Below are positions 53,462 through 53,537 of a DNA stretch of 53,537 nt, in pieces (within the stretch, counting starts at the first letter, position 1; every line of letters starts with the position of its first letter). This stretch comes from Cristatella mucedo. Taxonomy: Eukaryota > Bryozoa > Phylactolaemata > Cristatellidae. The stretch lies in NCBI GenBank assembly GCA_009760855.2, contig WPIO01000046.1, positions 3,281,501 to 3,335,037 on the forward strand. Direction: 5' to 3'. The notes beneath the pieces were generated by a model. It was not told the origin of the DNA and did not search any database. It worked only from the letters and a program-made list of their open reading frames with translations. A program made the position numbers and the translations under genes.

Positions 53462-53487
53462 GAGAGGGGGGGAAGGAGGAGGGAGAG
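51989..53487. repeat. 1.5-kb polypurine tract (GA/GGA/GGGA)
   Basis: The plus strand is almost purely purine for about 1.5 kb. Between 52600 and 53480 I count about ten pyrimidines. The left part has three copies of GAGGCGATGGTAGAGGAGAG near 52062, 52154 and 52296 and a related fourth (GGAGATGGTAGAGG) near 52494, showing tandem duplication of larger blocks. Ser/Pro/Leu-rich (minus) and Glu/Arg/Gly-rich (plus) frames of up to 565 codons are artefacts. Confidence 0.97.
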
Positions 53488-53537
53488 TAATACCAGCAAA
53501 ACCTACACAATGAGCTCACGTAACCGAAATCGCCACG

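Noticed and set aside
51822-53519. 565-codon Ser/Pro/Leu-rich frame (minus) and 369-codon Glu/Arg/Gly frame (plus)
   Set aside because: Both are translations of a nearly pure polypurine tract; stop codons cannot occur on the strand that lacks the needed bases.

Overview
The window looks like a gene-poor stretch of an animal (metazoan) nuclear genome. The evidence is the repeat content: non-LTR retrotransposons of the L2/CR1 (Jockey superfamily) type, tRNA-derived SINEs, a Ty3/gypsy element with very short LTRs, long (GA)n, (TA)n and (CGG)n microsatellites, and GC-rich islands alternating with AT-richer intergenic DNA. There are no bacterial operons, Shine-Dalgarno sites or rRNA genes. Phylum cannot be decided from the sequence; an invertebrate is likely. 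Almost every long open frame is either a broken transposon reading frame or an artefact of low-complexity DNA.

Layout. 1-2600: a GC-rich island with the best host-gene candidate, a strongly GC3-biased coding exon (907-1478) and a likely terminal exon (2461-2580), separated by (GA)n and (TA)n arrays. 3300-16165: a layered transposon pile-up. An old LINE (family B, 4000-15290) was split by a Ty3/gypsy element (5266-14984, minus strand, LTRs of about 143 bp, perfect 5-bp target duplication CTCTC). That element was later hit by at least four LINE family A insertions, a 26-bp retroposon tail and an unexplained block inside integrase. 16165-21900: a coding-like unknown repeat, a SINE, a LINE A copy carrying a 27-copy, 19-bp minisatellite that grew out of its own reverse-transcriptase sequence, and further LINE A copies in both orientations. 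22000-29800: mostly unrecognised DNA with microsatellites and LINE/SINE fragments. 29400-30700, 36350-37400, 37860-42200 and 48330-49600: GC-rich islands with (GCG)30, a 28-unit 7-bp array and a 17-bp perfect palindrome. 32600-35620 and 42900-48330: more nested LINEs and SINEs. 51990-53487: about 1.5 kb of almost pure purine on the plus strand.

How the parts relate. LINE A supplies the retrotransposition machinery (RT with YADD visible in several copies) and ends in a strong hairpin followed by (ATT)n. A second tRNA-derived SINE (SINE2) ends in a version of the same hairpin, so it probably uses LINE A or a close relative in trans. Several insertions are only the last 26-140 bp of such tails, with 5-bp target duplications that begin with TA. 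The most interesting material is therefore how retroposons here insert, truncate, nest and seed satellites, plus one unrecognised host gene at the left edge.
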